From RYN-230 sp963770535 (GTDB taxonomy: Bacteria > Actinomycetota > Actinomycetes > Streptosporangiales > Streptosporangiaceae): a stretch of 64,000 bases of DNA. Location of the stretch: NCBI GenBank assembly GCA_963770535.1, contig CAVYPZ010000004.1, forward strand, positions 930,001 to 994,000, read 5' to 3'. Within the stretch, counting starts at the first letter, position 1, and the number at the start of each line of letters is the position of its first letter. The notes beneath the pieces were generated by a model, which saw only the letters and a program-made list of their open reading frames with translations, was not told where the DNA came from and did not search any database. The position numbers and the translations under genes were made by a program. Below are positions 8,249 through 16,542 of this stretch, in pieces.

Positions 8249-10576
8249 ATGGAGGGTGTGTATACCGCCGAAGCCGTTATCGATAACGGATCCTTCGGCA
8301 CCCATACGATCAAGTTCGAGACCGGCAGGCTGGCCAGGCTGGCCGCCGGGTCCGCCGTCGCCACCCTCGACGAGGAGACGGTTGTGCTGTCCGCCACGAC
8401 GGCGGGCAAGCACCCCAAGGAGGGGCTGGACTTCTTCCCGCTCACCGTGGACGTCGAGGAGCGGATGTACGCGATCGGCCGCATCCCCGGTTCGTTCTTC
8501 CGCCGGGAGGGCCGCCCGTCCGAGGACGCGATCCTCACCTGCCGGCTGATCGACCGGCCGCTGCGCCCCTCGTTCGTCAAGGGCCTGCGCAACGAGGTAC
8601 AGGTCGTCGAGACCATCCTCGCGCTGAACCCGGAGCACCTCTACGACGTCGTCGCCATCAACGCGGCGTCCCTGTCCACCATGCTGGCCGGGCTGCCGTT
8701 CTCGGGGCCGATCGCCGGCGTGCGGGTCGCCCTGATCAAGGGCCAGTGGGTCGCGTTCCCCACCCACGAGCAGCTGAACGACGCCACCTTCGACATGGTG
8801 GTCGCGGGCCGGATGCTGCCCGACGGCGACGTGGCGATCATGATGGTCGAGGCGGAGTCGACCACCGGCACGATCGGGATGCTGGCCGACTCCTCCAGCG
8901 GCGCGGTCGCGCCCACCGAGGAGACCGTCCCGCAGGGGCTGGAGGCGGCCAAGCCGTTCCTCAAGCTGCTCTGCGAGGCCCAGCAGCAGGTCGCCGACCA
9001 GGCGGCCAAGCCGACCGGCGAGTTCCCCGTGTTCGTGGACTACCAGCAGGACGTCTACGACGCCGTGGCCCAGGCGGCCACCGAGGAGCTGGCCCGGGCA
9101 CTCACCATCGCGGGCAAGCAGCAGCGCGACACCGAGACCGACCGGGTCAAGGCGCTCGCCGTGGAGAAGCTGGCCACCCAGTTCGAGGGCCGCGAGAAGG
9201 AGATCAGCGCCGCGTTCCGGGCGCTGACCAAGAAGCTCGTCCGTGAGCGCATCATCCGCGACGGCGTCCGGATCGACGGCCGCGGCCTGACCGACATCCG
9301 CCAGCTGTCCGCCGAGGCCCACGTGCTGCCCCGGGTCCACGGCTCAGCCCTGTTCGAGCGCGGTGAGACGCAGATCCTCGGCGTGACCACGCTGAACATG
9401 CTCCGGATGGAGCAGATGATCGACACGCTCAACCCGGAGCGCACCAAGCGGTACATGCACAACTACAACATGCCGCCGTACTCCACCGGGGAGACCGGCC
9501 GGGTCGGGTCACCGAAGCGGCGCGAGATCGGCCACGGCGCCCTGGCTGAGCGGGCCATCCTGCCCGTGCTGCCCAGCCGCGAGGAGTTCCCGTACGCGAT
9601 CCGCCAGGTCTCCGAGGCCATCGGGTCGAACGGCTCCACCTCGATGGGCTCGGTCTGCGCGTCCACCATGTCGCTGCTCGACGCCGGTGTGCCGCTGCGG
9701 GACATGGTGTCCGGCATCGCGATGGGCCTGATCCACGAGGGCGGCGAGTACGTCACGCTCACCGACATCCTGGGCGCCGAGGACGCGTTCGGCGACATGG
9801 ACTTCAAGGTGGCCGGCACCACGGAGATCATCACCGCGCTCCAGCTGGACACCAAGCTGGACGGGATCCCGGCCGCCGTGCTCGGCGCGGCGCTGCGCCA
9901 GGCGCGCGGGGCCCGGCTCACGATCCTGGAAGTCATGCGCGAGGCAATCGACGCACCGGGCGAGATGAGCCCCCAGGCACCCCGGATCATCACGATCAAG
10001 GTCCCGGTGGACAAGATCGGCGAGGTCATCGGGCCCAAGGGCAAGATGATCAACTCGATCCAGGAGGACACCGGCGCCGAGATCACCATCGAGGACGACG
10101 GCACCATCTACATCGGTGCCACCGATGGCCCGTCCGCCGAGGCCGCGCGGACCACGATCAACGCGATCGCCAACCCGCACATGCCGGAGGTGGGCGAGCG
10201 GTTCCTCGGGACCGTGGTCAAGACCACCACGTTCGGCGCGTTCATCTCGCTGCTGCCGGGCAAGGACGGCCTGCTCCACATCACCCAGCTGCGCAAGCTG
10301 CACGGCGGGGCGCGGATCGACAACGTCGATGACGTGGTCAAGGTCGGCGACAAGATCCAGGTGGAGATCCGCGAGATCGACGACCGGGGCAAGCTGTCCC
10401 TGGTGCCGGTCGAGGTCGTCGAGCGTGAGGCAGCGGCCGGGAACGGCGGCGGCCCGCCTGACCAGGGTGGCCCGGAATCGGGTGGTGGCCGGGACGACCG
10501 CGGTTCCGCCGGGCAGGGCGGTGGCGACAGCCACCGGACCCGGCACCGCGAGCGCCGGCACAGCAACAACTCGTGA
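8249..10576 (+). CDS. pnp: Polyribonucleotide nucleotidyltransferase (PNPase)
   Basis: 3'-5' phosphorolytic exoribonuclease and polymerase acting in mRNA decay; in actinomycetes it also makes 3' tails and is linked to guanosine pentaphosphate metabolism. The 775-residue product contains two RNase PH domains (first ~220 residues, and ~330-550), a KH domain starting near residue 580 (VIGPKGKMINSIQEDTGAEI) and an S1 domain from about 650 (GTVVKTTTFGAFISLLPGKD), then a Gly/Asp/Arg-rich tail. ATG at 8249 follows AAGGAGG; upstream in-frame codons have no SD and no family similarity. Its TGA overlaps the GTG of the next gene. Confidence 0.97.
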   Translation: MEGVYTAEAVIDNGSFGTHTIKFETGRLARLAAGSAVATLDEETVVLSATTAGKHPKEGLDFFPLTVDVEERMYAIGRIPGSFFRREGRPSEDAILTCRLIDRPLRPSFVKGLRNEVQVVETILALNPEHLYDVVAINAASLSTMLAGLPFSGPIAGVRVALIKGQWVAFPTHEQLNDATFDMVVAGRMLPDGDVAIMMVEAESTTGTIGMLADSSSGAVAPTEETVPQGLEAAKPFLKLLCEAQQQVADQAAKPTGEFPVFVDYQQDVYDAVAQAATEELARALTIAGKQQRDTETDRVKALAVEKLATQFEGREKEISAAFRALTKKLVRERIIRDGVRIDGRGLTDIRQLSAEAHVLPRVHGSALFERGETQILGVTTLNMLRMEQMIDTLNPERTKRYMHNYNMPPYSTGETGRVGSPKRREIGHGALAERAILPVLPSREEFPYAIRQVSEAIGSNGSTSMGSVCASTMSLLDAGVPLRDMVSGIAMGLIHEGGEYVTLTDILGAEDAFGDMDFKVAGTTEIITALQLDTKLDGIPAAVLGAALRQARGARLTILEVMREAIDAPGEMSPQAPRIITIKVPVDKIGEVIGPKGKMINSIQEDTGAEITIEDDGTIYIGATDGPSAEAARTTINAIANPHMPEVGERFLGTVVKTTTFGAFISLLPGKDGLLHITQLRKLHGGARIDNVDDVVKVGDKIQVEIREIDDRGKLSLVPVEVVEREAAAGNGGGPPDQGGPESGGGRDDRGSAGQGGGDSHRTRHRERRHSNNS

Positions 10577-11916
10577 GCACCCCGGATGTGCACACCGAGC
10601 AGGTGGCCGACGGCCTGAGCACCATCCGGCGCAGCGTGCTGCCCGGCGGGCTCCGGGTCATCACCGAGGCCCTGCCGTCGGTCCGCTCGGTCGCGTTCGG
10701 CATCTGGGCGGGGGTGGGGTCCTGTGACGAGGACCCCGCCCGCGCCGGGGCCACCCACTACCTGGAGCACCTGCTGTTCAAGGGCACCAGGCGGCGGACC
10801 GCGCTGGAGATCTCGTCCGCGATGGACGCGGTCGGCGGCGAGCTGAACGCGTTCACCGGCAAGGAGTACACCTGCTACTACGCCCGGGTCCTGGACGCGG
10901 ACCTGCCGCTGGCCATCGATGTGCTGTCCGACATGGTCACGGACTCGCTGATCGAGCCGAAGGACGTCGACGCCGAGCGCGGCGTGATCCTCGAAGAGAT
11001 CGCCATGAACGACGACGATCCCTCCGACACGGTGCACGAGGCGTTCGTCGGCCAGCTGTACGGTGACACGCCGCTCGGCCGGCCCATCCTCGGCACGGTC
11101 GACTCCATCAACACCATCGCCCGGGACCAGATCGCCGAGCACTACCGGACCCGGTACACCCCCGACCACCTGGTGGTGGCCGCGGCCGGCAGCCTCGATC
11201 ACGACACGGTGGTGGAGCAGACCCGCCGCGCGTTCGGCCACGTGCTCACCGGGGACGCCCGGCCGGCCGGCCCGCGGCTGGCCACCCCGGGCGGCCCGCC
11301 GGCCGTCGCGGGCGCGGTGCCGGGCGACCCCGCCCGCGGTGTGCGGCTGGTCTCGCGCGGGATCGAGCAGGCCAACCTGATCCTGGGATGCGAGGGGCTG
11401 AGCCGGACCGACGACCGGCGGTTCGCGCTGGGCGTGCTCAACGCGGCCCTCGGCGGCGGCATGTCGTCGCGGCTGTTCCAGGAGGTGCGCGAGAAGCGCG
11501 GGCTCGCCTACTCGGTCTACAGCTTCGCCTCCCAGCACGCCGACACCGGGATGTGGGGCGTCTACGTCGGATGCCTGCCGTCCAAAGCCGACGAGGTGCT
11601 GTCGATCTGCCGGGACGAGATCGCCAAGGTGGTCTCGGGCGGCCTGTCCGACGCCGAGCTCGAACGCGGCAAGGGCCAGGTCCGCGGGTCCATGGTGCTC
11701 GGCCTGGAGGACCCGTCCTCGCGGATGAGCCGTCTGGGCAAGTCCGACCTGGTGTACCCGCGGCTGGAGCCGGTCGACGAGATCCTGGCCTCGATCGAGG
11801 CGGTCTCCCACGACGCGGTGCGCAGCGTGGCCGAGGACATCCTGACCCGGCCCAAGGTGCTGGCCGTGGTCGGCCCCTACGACGACGACGCGCCTTTCAT
11901 CAACGCGCTGGCCTAG
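10573..11916 (+). CDS. M16 family zinc metallopeptidase (processing-peptidase-like)
   Basis: Pitrilysin-family (M16B) peptidase of 447 residues. The inverted zinc motif HxxEH is His62-Tyr-Leu-Glu65-His66, followed about 75 residues later by the third ligand region (DAERGVILEEIAM). The second, inactive M16 domain follows (RGIEQANLILG, then EVREKRGLAYSVYSF). GTG at 10573 overlaps the pnp stop as GTGA, so expression is coupled to pnp. This position after pnp is conserved in actinomycetes, but the natural substrate is not established. Confidence 0.92.
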   Translation: MSTPDVHTEQVADGLSTIRRSVLPGGLRVITEALPSVRSVAFGIWAGVGSCDEDPARAGATHYLEHLLFKGTRRRTALEISSAMDAVGGELNAFTGKEYTCYYARVLDADLPLAIDVLSDMVTDSLIEPKDVDAERGVILEEIAMNDDDPSDTVHEAFVGQLYGDTPLGRPILGTVDSINTIARDQIAEHYRTRYTPDHLVVAAAGSLDHDTVVEQTRRAFGHVLTGDARPAGPRLATPGGPPAVAGAVPGDPARGVRLVSRGIEQANLILGCEGLSRTDDRRFALGVLNAALGGGMSSRLFQEVREKRGLAYSVYSFASQHADTGMWGVYVGCLPSKADEVLSICRDEIAKVVSGGLSDAELERGKGQVRGSMVLGLEDPSSRMSRLGKSDLVYPRLEPVDEILASIEAVSHDAVRSVAEDILTRPKVLAVVGPYDDDAPFINALA

Positions 11917-11926
11917 GACGGGCGGA

Positions 11927-12667
11927 ATGATCAAGGTCGGTGTACTGGGCGCCCGGGGCCGGATGGGCAGCGAGGTCGGCCGGGCACTGGATGCCGCTGA
12001 CGATCTTGAGTTCGCGGCCGGGGTGGACGCCGGTGACGCCCTGGACGGGCTGGCCGGATGCGACGCCGTGGTCGACTTCACCCACCCGGGTGTGGTCATG
12101 GACAACCTGAGCTGGTGCATCGGCCGCGGGCTGGACGTGGTCGTCGGCACCTCCGGGTTCGGCGAGGACCGGCTGGCCCAGGTCCGGGCCTGGCTGGCCG
12201 ATGCACCCTCGGTGCGCGTGCTGATCGCGGCGAACTTTTCGGTCGGCGCCGTGCTGATGATGCGGTTCGCGGCCCAGGCCGCCCGGTTCTTCGAGTCGGC
12301 CGAGATCATCGAGCTGCACCACGCGGGCAAGATGGACGCCCCGTCCGGGACCGCGTCGCGGACCGCGGCACTGATCGCCGCGGCCCGCTCAGACGCCGGG
12401 CTGGGCCCGTCACCCGACGCGACCACGACGTCCGCCCCGGGGGCCCGTGGAGCCGAGCTGGACGGCGTGCACGTGCATTCGGTGCGGCTGGCCGGATTGG
12501 TGGCCCACCAGGAGGTCCTGCTGGGCGGGCACGGCGAGACGCTGACCATCCGGCACGACTCGCTCGACCGGGCCTCGTTCATGCCAGGCGTGCTGCTCGC
12601 GGTGCGCGGGCTGGGCTCGCTGCCGCCGGGCCTGACCTTCGGGCTCGAACCGCTCCTGGGCCTGTAA
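11927..12667 (+). CDS. dapB: 4-hydroxy-tetrahydrodipicolinate reductase
   Basis: NAD(P)H-dependent reductase of the diaminopimelate/lysine pathway, supplying lysine and peptidoglycan precursors. The 246-residue protein has the Rossmann motif VGVLGARGRMG, the VDFTHPG strand, and the substrate-binding signature ELHHAGKMDAPSGTA with the catalytic His pair. ATG at 11927 lies 10 bases after the previous stop. The last codons and TAA form the first unit of a six-copy 17-base tandem repeat. Confidence 0.96.
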   Translation: MIKVGVLGARGRMGSEVGRALDAADDLEFAAGVDAGDALDGLAGCDAVVDFTHPGVVMDNLSWCIGRGLDVVVGTSGFGEDRLAQVRAWLADAPSVRVLIAANFSVGAVLMMRFAAQAARFFESAEIIELHHAGKMDAPSGTASRTAALIAAARSDAGLGPSPDATTTSAPGARGAELDGVHVHSVRLAGLVAHQEVLLGGHGETLTIRHDSLDRASFMPGVLLAVRGLGSLPPGLTFGLEPLLGL

Positions 12668-12752
12668 CGCTCCGGGGCCTGTAGCGCTCCGGGGCCTGTA
12701 GCGCTCCGGGGCCTGTAGCGCTCCGGGGCCTGTAGCGCTCCTGGGCCTATAG
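12651..12752 (+). repeat. Six-copy 17-base tandem repeat beginning in the dapB 3' end
   Basis: Six head-to-tail 17-base units: 12651-12667 (contains the dapB TAA), four identical CGCTCCGGGGCCTGTAG copies (12668-12735) and a last unit at 12736-12752 with two changes. The first unit codes for the final dapB residues, so the array looks like duplication of the gene's own end. The last unit contains TATAGC 8 bases before the ATG of the next gene. Confidence 0.95.
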
Positions 12753-12761
12753 CCTGACAGC

Positions 12762-12965
12762 ATGTGCCGGAGCATCAAGACCCTGCGCCCGCCCTACGCC
12801 GAGCATGTGACGGACGAGGATGTGCGGGCCGCAGCGCGCCAGTATGTCAAGAAGATCAGCGGGTTCCAGCGCCCGGCCAAGCACAACGCGGAGGCGTTCG
12901 AGCAGGCCGTGCAGGCGGTGGCCAGCGCGACCGAGACCCTCCTCGCCCAGCTTGAGATACGCTGA
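12762..12965 (+). CDS. DUF2277 family protein
   Basis: Small soluble protein of 67 residues that closely follows the DUF2277 pattern: MCRSIKTLRPP, then VTDEDVRAAARQYVKKISGF and the C-terminal helix with EAFEQAVQAV. The function of the family is unknown. ATG at 12762 has no clear SD, but a TATAGC element at 12748-12753 is placed so that transcription could begin at or near the ATG, giving a leaderless mRNA; this is inference. Confidence 0.85.
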   Translation: MCRSIKTLRPPYAEHVTDEDVRAAARQYVKKISGFQRPAKHNAEAFEQAVQAVASATETLLAQLEIR

Positions 12966-13016
12966 AAGTAGGCTAAGCGTGACAGAGCGCGCAGGGCAGT
13001 CCATCGGGGGGCGGGC

Positions 13017-13427
13017 ATGCTGAGAACGATCCTGAACGTGATCTGGCTGGTCTTGTGCGGTTTCTGGATGGCGATCCTCTATGCGCTGGCCGGCCTGGTG
13101 TGTTTTGTCCTGTTCTTCCTGGTGGTGACGATCCCGCTGGGGATCGCGGCCTTCCGCATCGCCGGCTACGTGCTGTGGCCGTTCGGCCGGTCGATCGAGG
13201 TCCGCCGGGACGCCGGGCTGGGCTCCGTGATCGGCAACGTCATCTGGATCGTGCTCTTCGGCTGGTGGCTGGCCCTGGGTCACCTGACGACCGGCATCGC
13301 GCTGTGCATCACGATCATCGGCATCCCGCTGGGCCTGGCCAACTTCAAGATCATCCCGATCTCGCTGGTGCCGCTGGGCGTGGAGATCGTCCCGTCCGGC
13401 CAGCTCTACCCCGGCTACAGCAGCTGA
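13017..13427 (+). CDS. YccF domain inner membrane protein
   Basis: Integral membrane protein of 136 residues with two copies of the YccF (DUF307) motif: NVIWLVLCGFWMAILYALAG with VTIPLGIAAFRIAGYVLWPFGR, and NVIWIVLFGWWLALGHLTTG with IIGIPLGLANFKI. Three to four hydrophobic segments are visible. Function of the family is not known. ATG at 13017. A weak TTGAGA / TAAGCG pair (12952-12957 and 12974-12979) may be its promoter. It converges on the kelch gene with 4 bases between stops. Confidence 0.88.
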   Translation: MLRTILNVIWLVLCGFWMAILYALAGLVCFVLFFLVVTIPLGIAAFRIAGYVLWPFGRSIEVRRDAGLGSVIGNVIWIVLFGWWLALGHLTTGIALCITIIGIPLGLANFKIIPISLVPLGVEIVPSGQLYPGYSS

Positions 13428-13431
13428 CCGC

Positions 13432-15848
13432 TCACGGGCCGCCCATGGTGGCCGCGTGCGCGATCAGCATCGAGTCGGGCGGGACCAGATCGACGCCGTC
13501 CGGGTCACTGAGGTAGCCCGGCCTGGAGCGCGCTACCCCCGTGTGCCCGTACTGCCAGACGATCCGGTTGCTGACCGGGTCGATGACGATGACCCGGTCG
13601 TTGTAGTCGTCGTTGGCCAGGATGTCCCCATTGGGCAGGGGCAGGGCCAGTGACGGATGGTTCAGGCCGCCGAACCGCCACAGCAGGTGCCCGCTGGCGG
13701 TGAACTCCACCACCTGGCCCGGGTCTGAGTAGTCGGCGGTCAGGTAGCGGCCGGGGTAGACCTCGTTGCTGTCCGACGGGTAGCTCACCCCCGGGGGATG
13801 AGTCGACCAGGAGACGTGGCCGGACAGGCTGACCGCGTTCGCCCAGCTCCCGTTGATCTCGGTGACCAGGTACTTGCCGTTGGTCATCGGAAAGGCCCCG
13901 TTGGGGCTGCCGAAGTGCCGGGGCGGGTCGTGCCAGCAGGCGTTGCTGGTCTGCCCGATGATCCGGGCAGGCCGGTGTGCAGGCGGGCGGACCAGCAGGA
14001 TCCGGCAGTTCTTGATGTCGGCGGACAGCAGGTCCCCGCCGGGCAGCAGCATCGCGTCGTCGGGGTTGGACACGTGGTTGGCGGACGAGCCGGGCTGGCC
14101 CGGGGTGCCGTACCGGTAGGTGATCCGGTGCGTGGCGATGTTGATCACGCTGATGACGGAGTCGTCTTCTTCGGTGGCGATGATGTTCTTGCCGTCAGGG
14201 GAGAAGAACGCGTCGTCCGGAACCCGGAACGTCTGCCCCCGCGCCAGATCGCCGGGGACCGGGAAACGCCACCGGACGCGGCCCTGCGGATCCACCACCA
14301 GCAGCCTGTTGTTGTGGTTGTCGGCGATCAGGACGTCTCCGGGCAGGGCGGCCGGGTCTGAGTGCGGGGCCAGGTGGCCACGCCCGCGGGGCGGGCTCAG
14401 CCACGGCTCACCCGACAGCGCCTGCGCGCTGCTGCCGCGCCGTCCCGCTGCTGCCCGCTGTCCCGCTGCTGCCCGCTGTCCCGCTGCTGCCCGCTGTCCC
14501 GCTGCTGCCAGTCCCGCCGTCCGGCGCCGGGGCCAGCCGGAGTTCAGCGACCGTGGGCACCAGGCGCGCCCCGTCGTCCCCGCCCACCAGGTACGCGGTG
14601 CTGCCCAGCACGCCCGCGCCGGCGTTCGCCACCGGGACCGGCAGGGTGCCCACCCGGGCGGCCGGGTGGCCCGGCTGGTAGCGGAGCACGGCATCGCTGG
14701 TGGTCAGCGTGGCGGACGGGCTGGCCGTGGCTTGCCCCGGCCTGGCCGGGGCGGTCTGCCCGCCCGCGATGTACAGCGTCCCGCCGAGCGTGAACGCTGC
14801 CGCCGCGGTCACCGGCCTGGGCAGGTGCCCGGCTACCGCGCCCAAGGCGATTTCCCGCGCCCCAACGGTCTGACCGGCGCCGGGATGGCTGGCACCGTGC
14901 AGGGGAATCCGCTGGATGTCGTTCGTGATTCCGTGGCTGGTCTGCCCGCCGAAGACCCAGATCTGGCCGCTGAGCACGGCGACGGCCGGGTACCGGACCG
15001 GGACCGCCAGCCGGGCCGCGACGGTGAACCGGCGGCCGTCCCTGGTCGCCAGGACCGTCGCGTCGTAGCCGACCCCGTCGTAGCCGCCGAGCAGGTACGC
15101 GGTGCCTCCGCTGGCCACCGCGGCCAGGTCCGAACGCGGGTCGGGCAACTGCCCCGCCACGCTGGCGGTACCGTGCGCCGCCCTGCTCGGATGCGCCATG
15201 ATTTCCTGCACGGTGGCCACGCTGGCCTGCTGGCCGCCACCGAACACGAAGGCCTGGCCGCCCAGCGTGGCCCCGGCCGCGTCATGCGTGGGGAGGGTAA
15301 GGCGCGCCATCGCCGTGGTGCTGCCCGTTCGACGGGTTGAGCCGGAGCACCGCAGCGGTGGAGGTGGACTGCGGGGTGAGGCCGCCTGCCAGCAGCAGGT
15401 CCGGTCCGGCCGGCAGGACGACTTCGCGGGCCAGGCCGGACGGCAGCTGGTAGGGGGCGGGGGACACCTGCAGGATGCGCGGTCCCGCGGGCTCCGTCCG
15501 CGGCGACCCGGCAGAGGAGCCTGCGGGTGCGGCCGGGTGAGCGGCCCGCGACCCGGCCGTCCCGGATCCGCCAGCGGACCCGGACTGGCCCGGGCCGGGG
15601 GCCGAGCAGGCCGCCAGCAGGGCCAGGCCGGCGGCCGCGGCCGCCGGCCGCAGGAGGGTGGCCCGCAGGAGGCCCAGCTGGCCAGGCCCTCGGCCGGCCT
15701 GTCGGCTGCCCCGGTGGCCGGCCCGTGGGCTGCACCGCTGGCCGGGCCCCTGCCGGGCCTGTCGGCCTGCCGCCTGGCCTGGTCCTCGGCCAGGCCGGTG
15801 GCGGCGCGGGCGGCCCCCGATGCCACTGGGCAGCGTTCCGCGGGGCAC
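13432..15848 (-). CDS. Kelch/beta-propeller lipoprotein, frameshifted
   Basis: Probable cell-surface lipoprotein built of two propellers. The N-terminal part has a hydrophobic segment with lipobox LAAC (near 15590), then kelch-type blades (GGQAFVFGGGQQ, GGTAYLLGGYDG, SGQIWVFGGQT, GGTLYIAGGQT, GSTAYLVGGDD). The C-terminal part has NHL/arylsulfotransferase-like blades (GDVLIADNHNNRLLVVDPQG, NGDILANDDYNDRVIVID). Frame changes occur near 15320 and near 14460, the latter inside a 15-base repeat encoding AAAGQ-type units between the halves. Start is uncertain: GTG at 15848 has GGGAGG 8 bases upstream, but leaves a long Arg/Gly-rich lead before the signal segment. Ligand or substrate unknown. Confidence 0.65.
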
Positions 15849-16542
15849 AGCATCATCCTCCCGGTCGGTATGAGGCGGCAGGGCCATCCTCCCGAACCCC
15901 AGCGTCGCTGGCCCAGCGTTCCAGACTGGCGGCCGGAAGGTAATCACCCGCCTCAGGCGAGGCTCCCGCTGCCCACCGCCCCCCGTCACATGTGCCCCGG
16001 GCCCCGGCCTGCTTGCGGGTTCGCCCGGCCCGCCCCCGCCCCCGCCCCCCGGACCCGGGGGGCGGGGGGCGGTACCGGCCCGCCAGGCCAGCTCTTCCTG
16101 GCCGGACCGGGCCGCCAGGCCAGCTCTTCCTGGCCGGAACGATCGCACCACCAGCACCATAGGTCACATCGACCATGGTCCGCGTCTTCGTTCCGCTCAC
16201 TTTTCCTACGGACGGTGCGCTTTCCCGGGGGGTTTTGCCCGATTCGGCGCACGTTCCGTAGGAAAAGTGGACGGGAGGGACCTGTGTGACTGGAGCTGTG
16301 GGATCCCGCCCGCGACGGGACCCCGAGGAGCCCCGAACACTAGGGGTCAGCGAGGCTTGTGGGGTTTCCGGGGCTTTTGTGACTGGTGAGGCTGCCGACC
16401 AGGGCTGGTTGGCCGCGCGAGTGAAGGGGCGCCCGGCCGCACCGCTGGTGGCGGCGGGGTCGGCGGGCCGAGTGGCCGAGTGGCCGGGCCGCACCGCTGC
16501 GCCGGCGGGACCTGCGGGGCCGGGGGCCGCCACCCGCCGGGA
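15849..16542. other. Repeat-rich intergenic region
   Basis: No convincing gene in about 690 bases between the acyl-CoA ligase stop and the kelch gene start. It contains a GC-only hairpin with 12-base arms around 16042-16068, two direct copies of a segment centred on GGCCAGCTCTTCCTGGCC (16086-16137), each near-palindromic, and the long inverted repeat at 16198-16269. Short open frames here on both strands have no recognisable similarity. Confidence 0.6.
16198..16269. repeat. Inverted repeat with 15-base perfect arms
   Basis: Arms CACTTTTCCTACGGA (16198-16212) and its exact complement at 16255-16269 enclose 42 bases; a second nested pair (GTGCGC 16215-16220, GCGCAC 16247-16252) extends the stem. 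The arms are AT-richer than the surroundings. It could be a hairpin, a paired protein-binding site, or a relic of a miniature inverted-repeat element; no flanking target duplication was found by eye. Confidence 0.75.

Noticed and set aside
12651..12752. Six-copy repeat considered as a CRISPR array
   Set aside because: Units are directly abutting without spacers and derive from the dapB end.
16300..16400. Possible tRNA-like fold near CCCCGAGGAGCCCCGAACACTAGG
   Set aside because: Arms do not give a cloverleaf and the conserved T-loop bases are absent.
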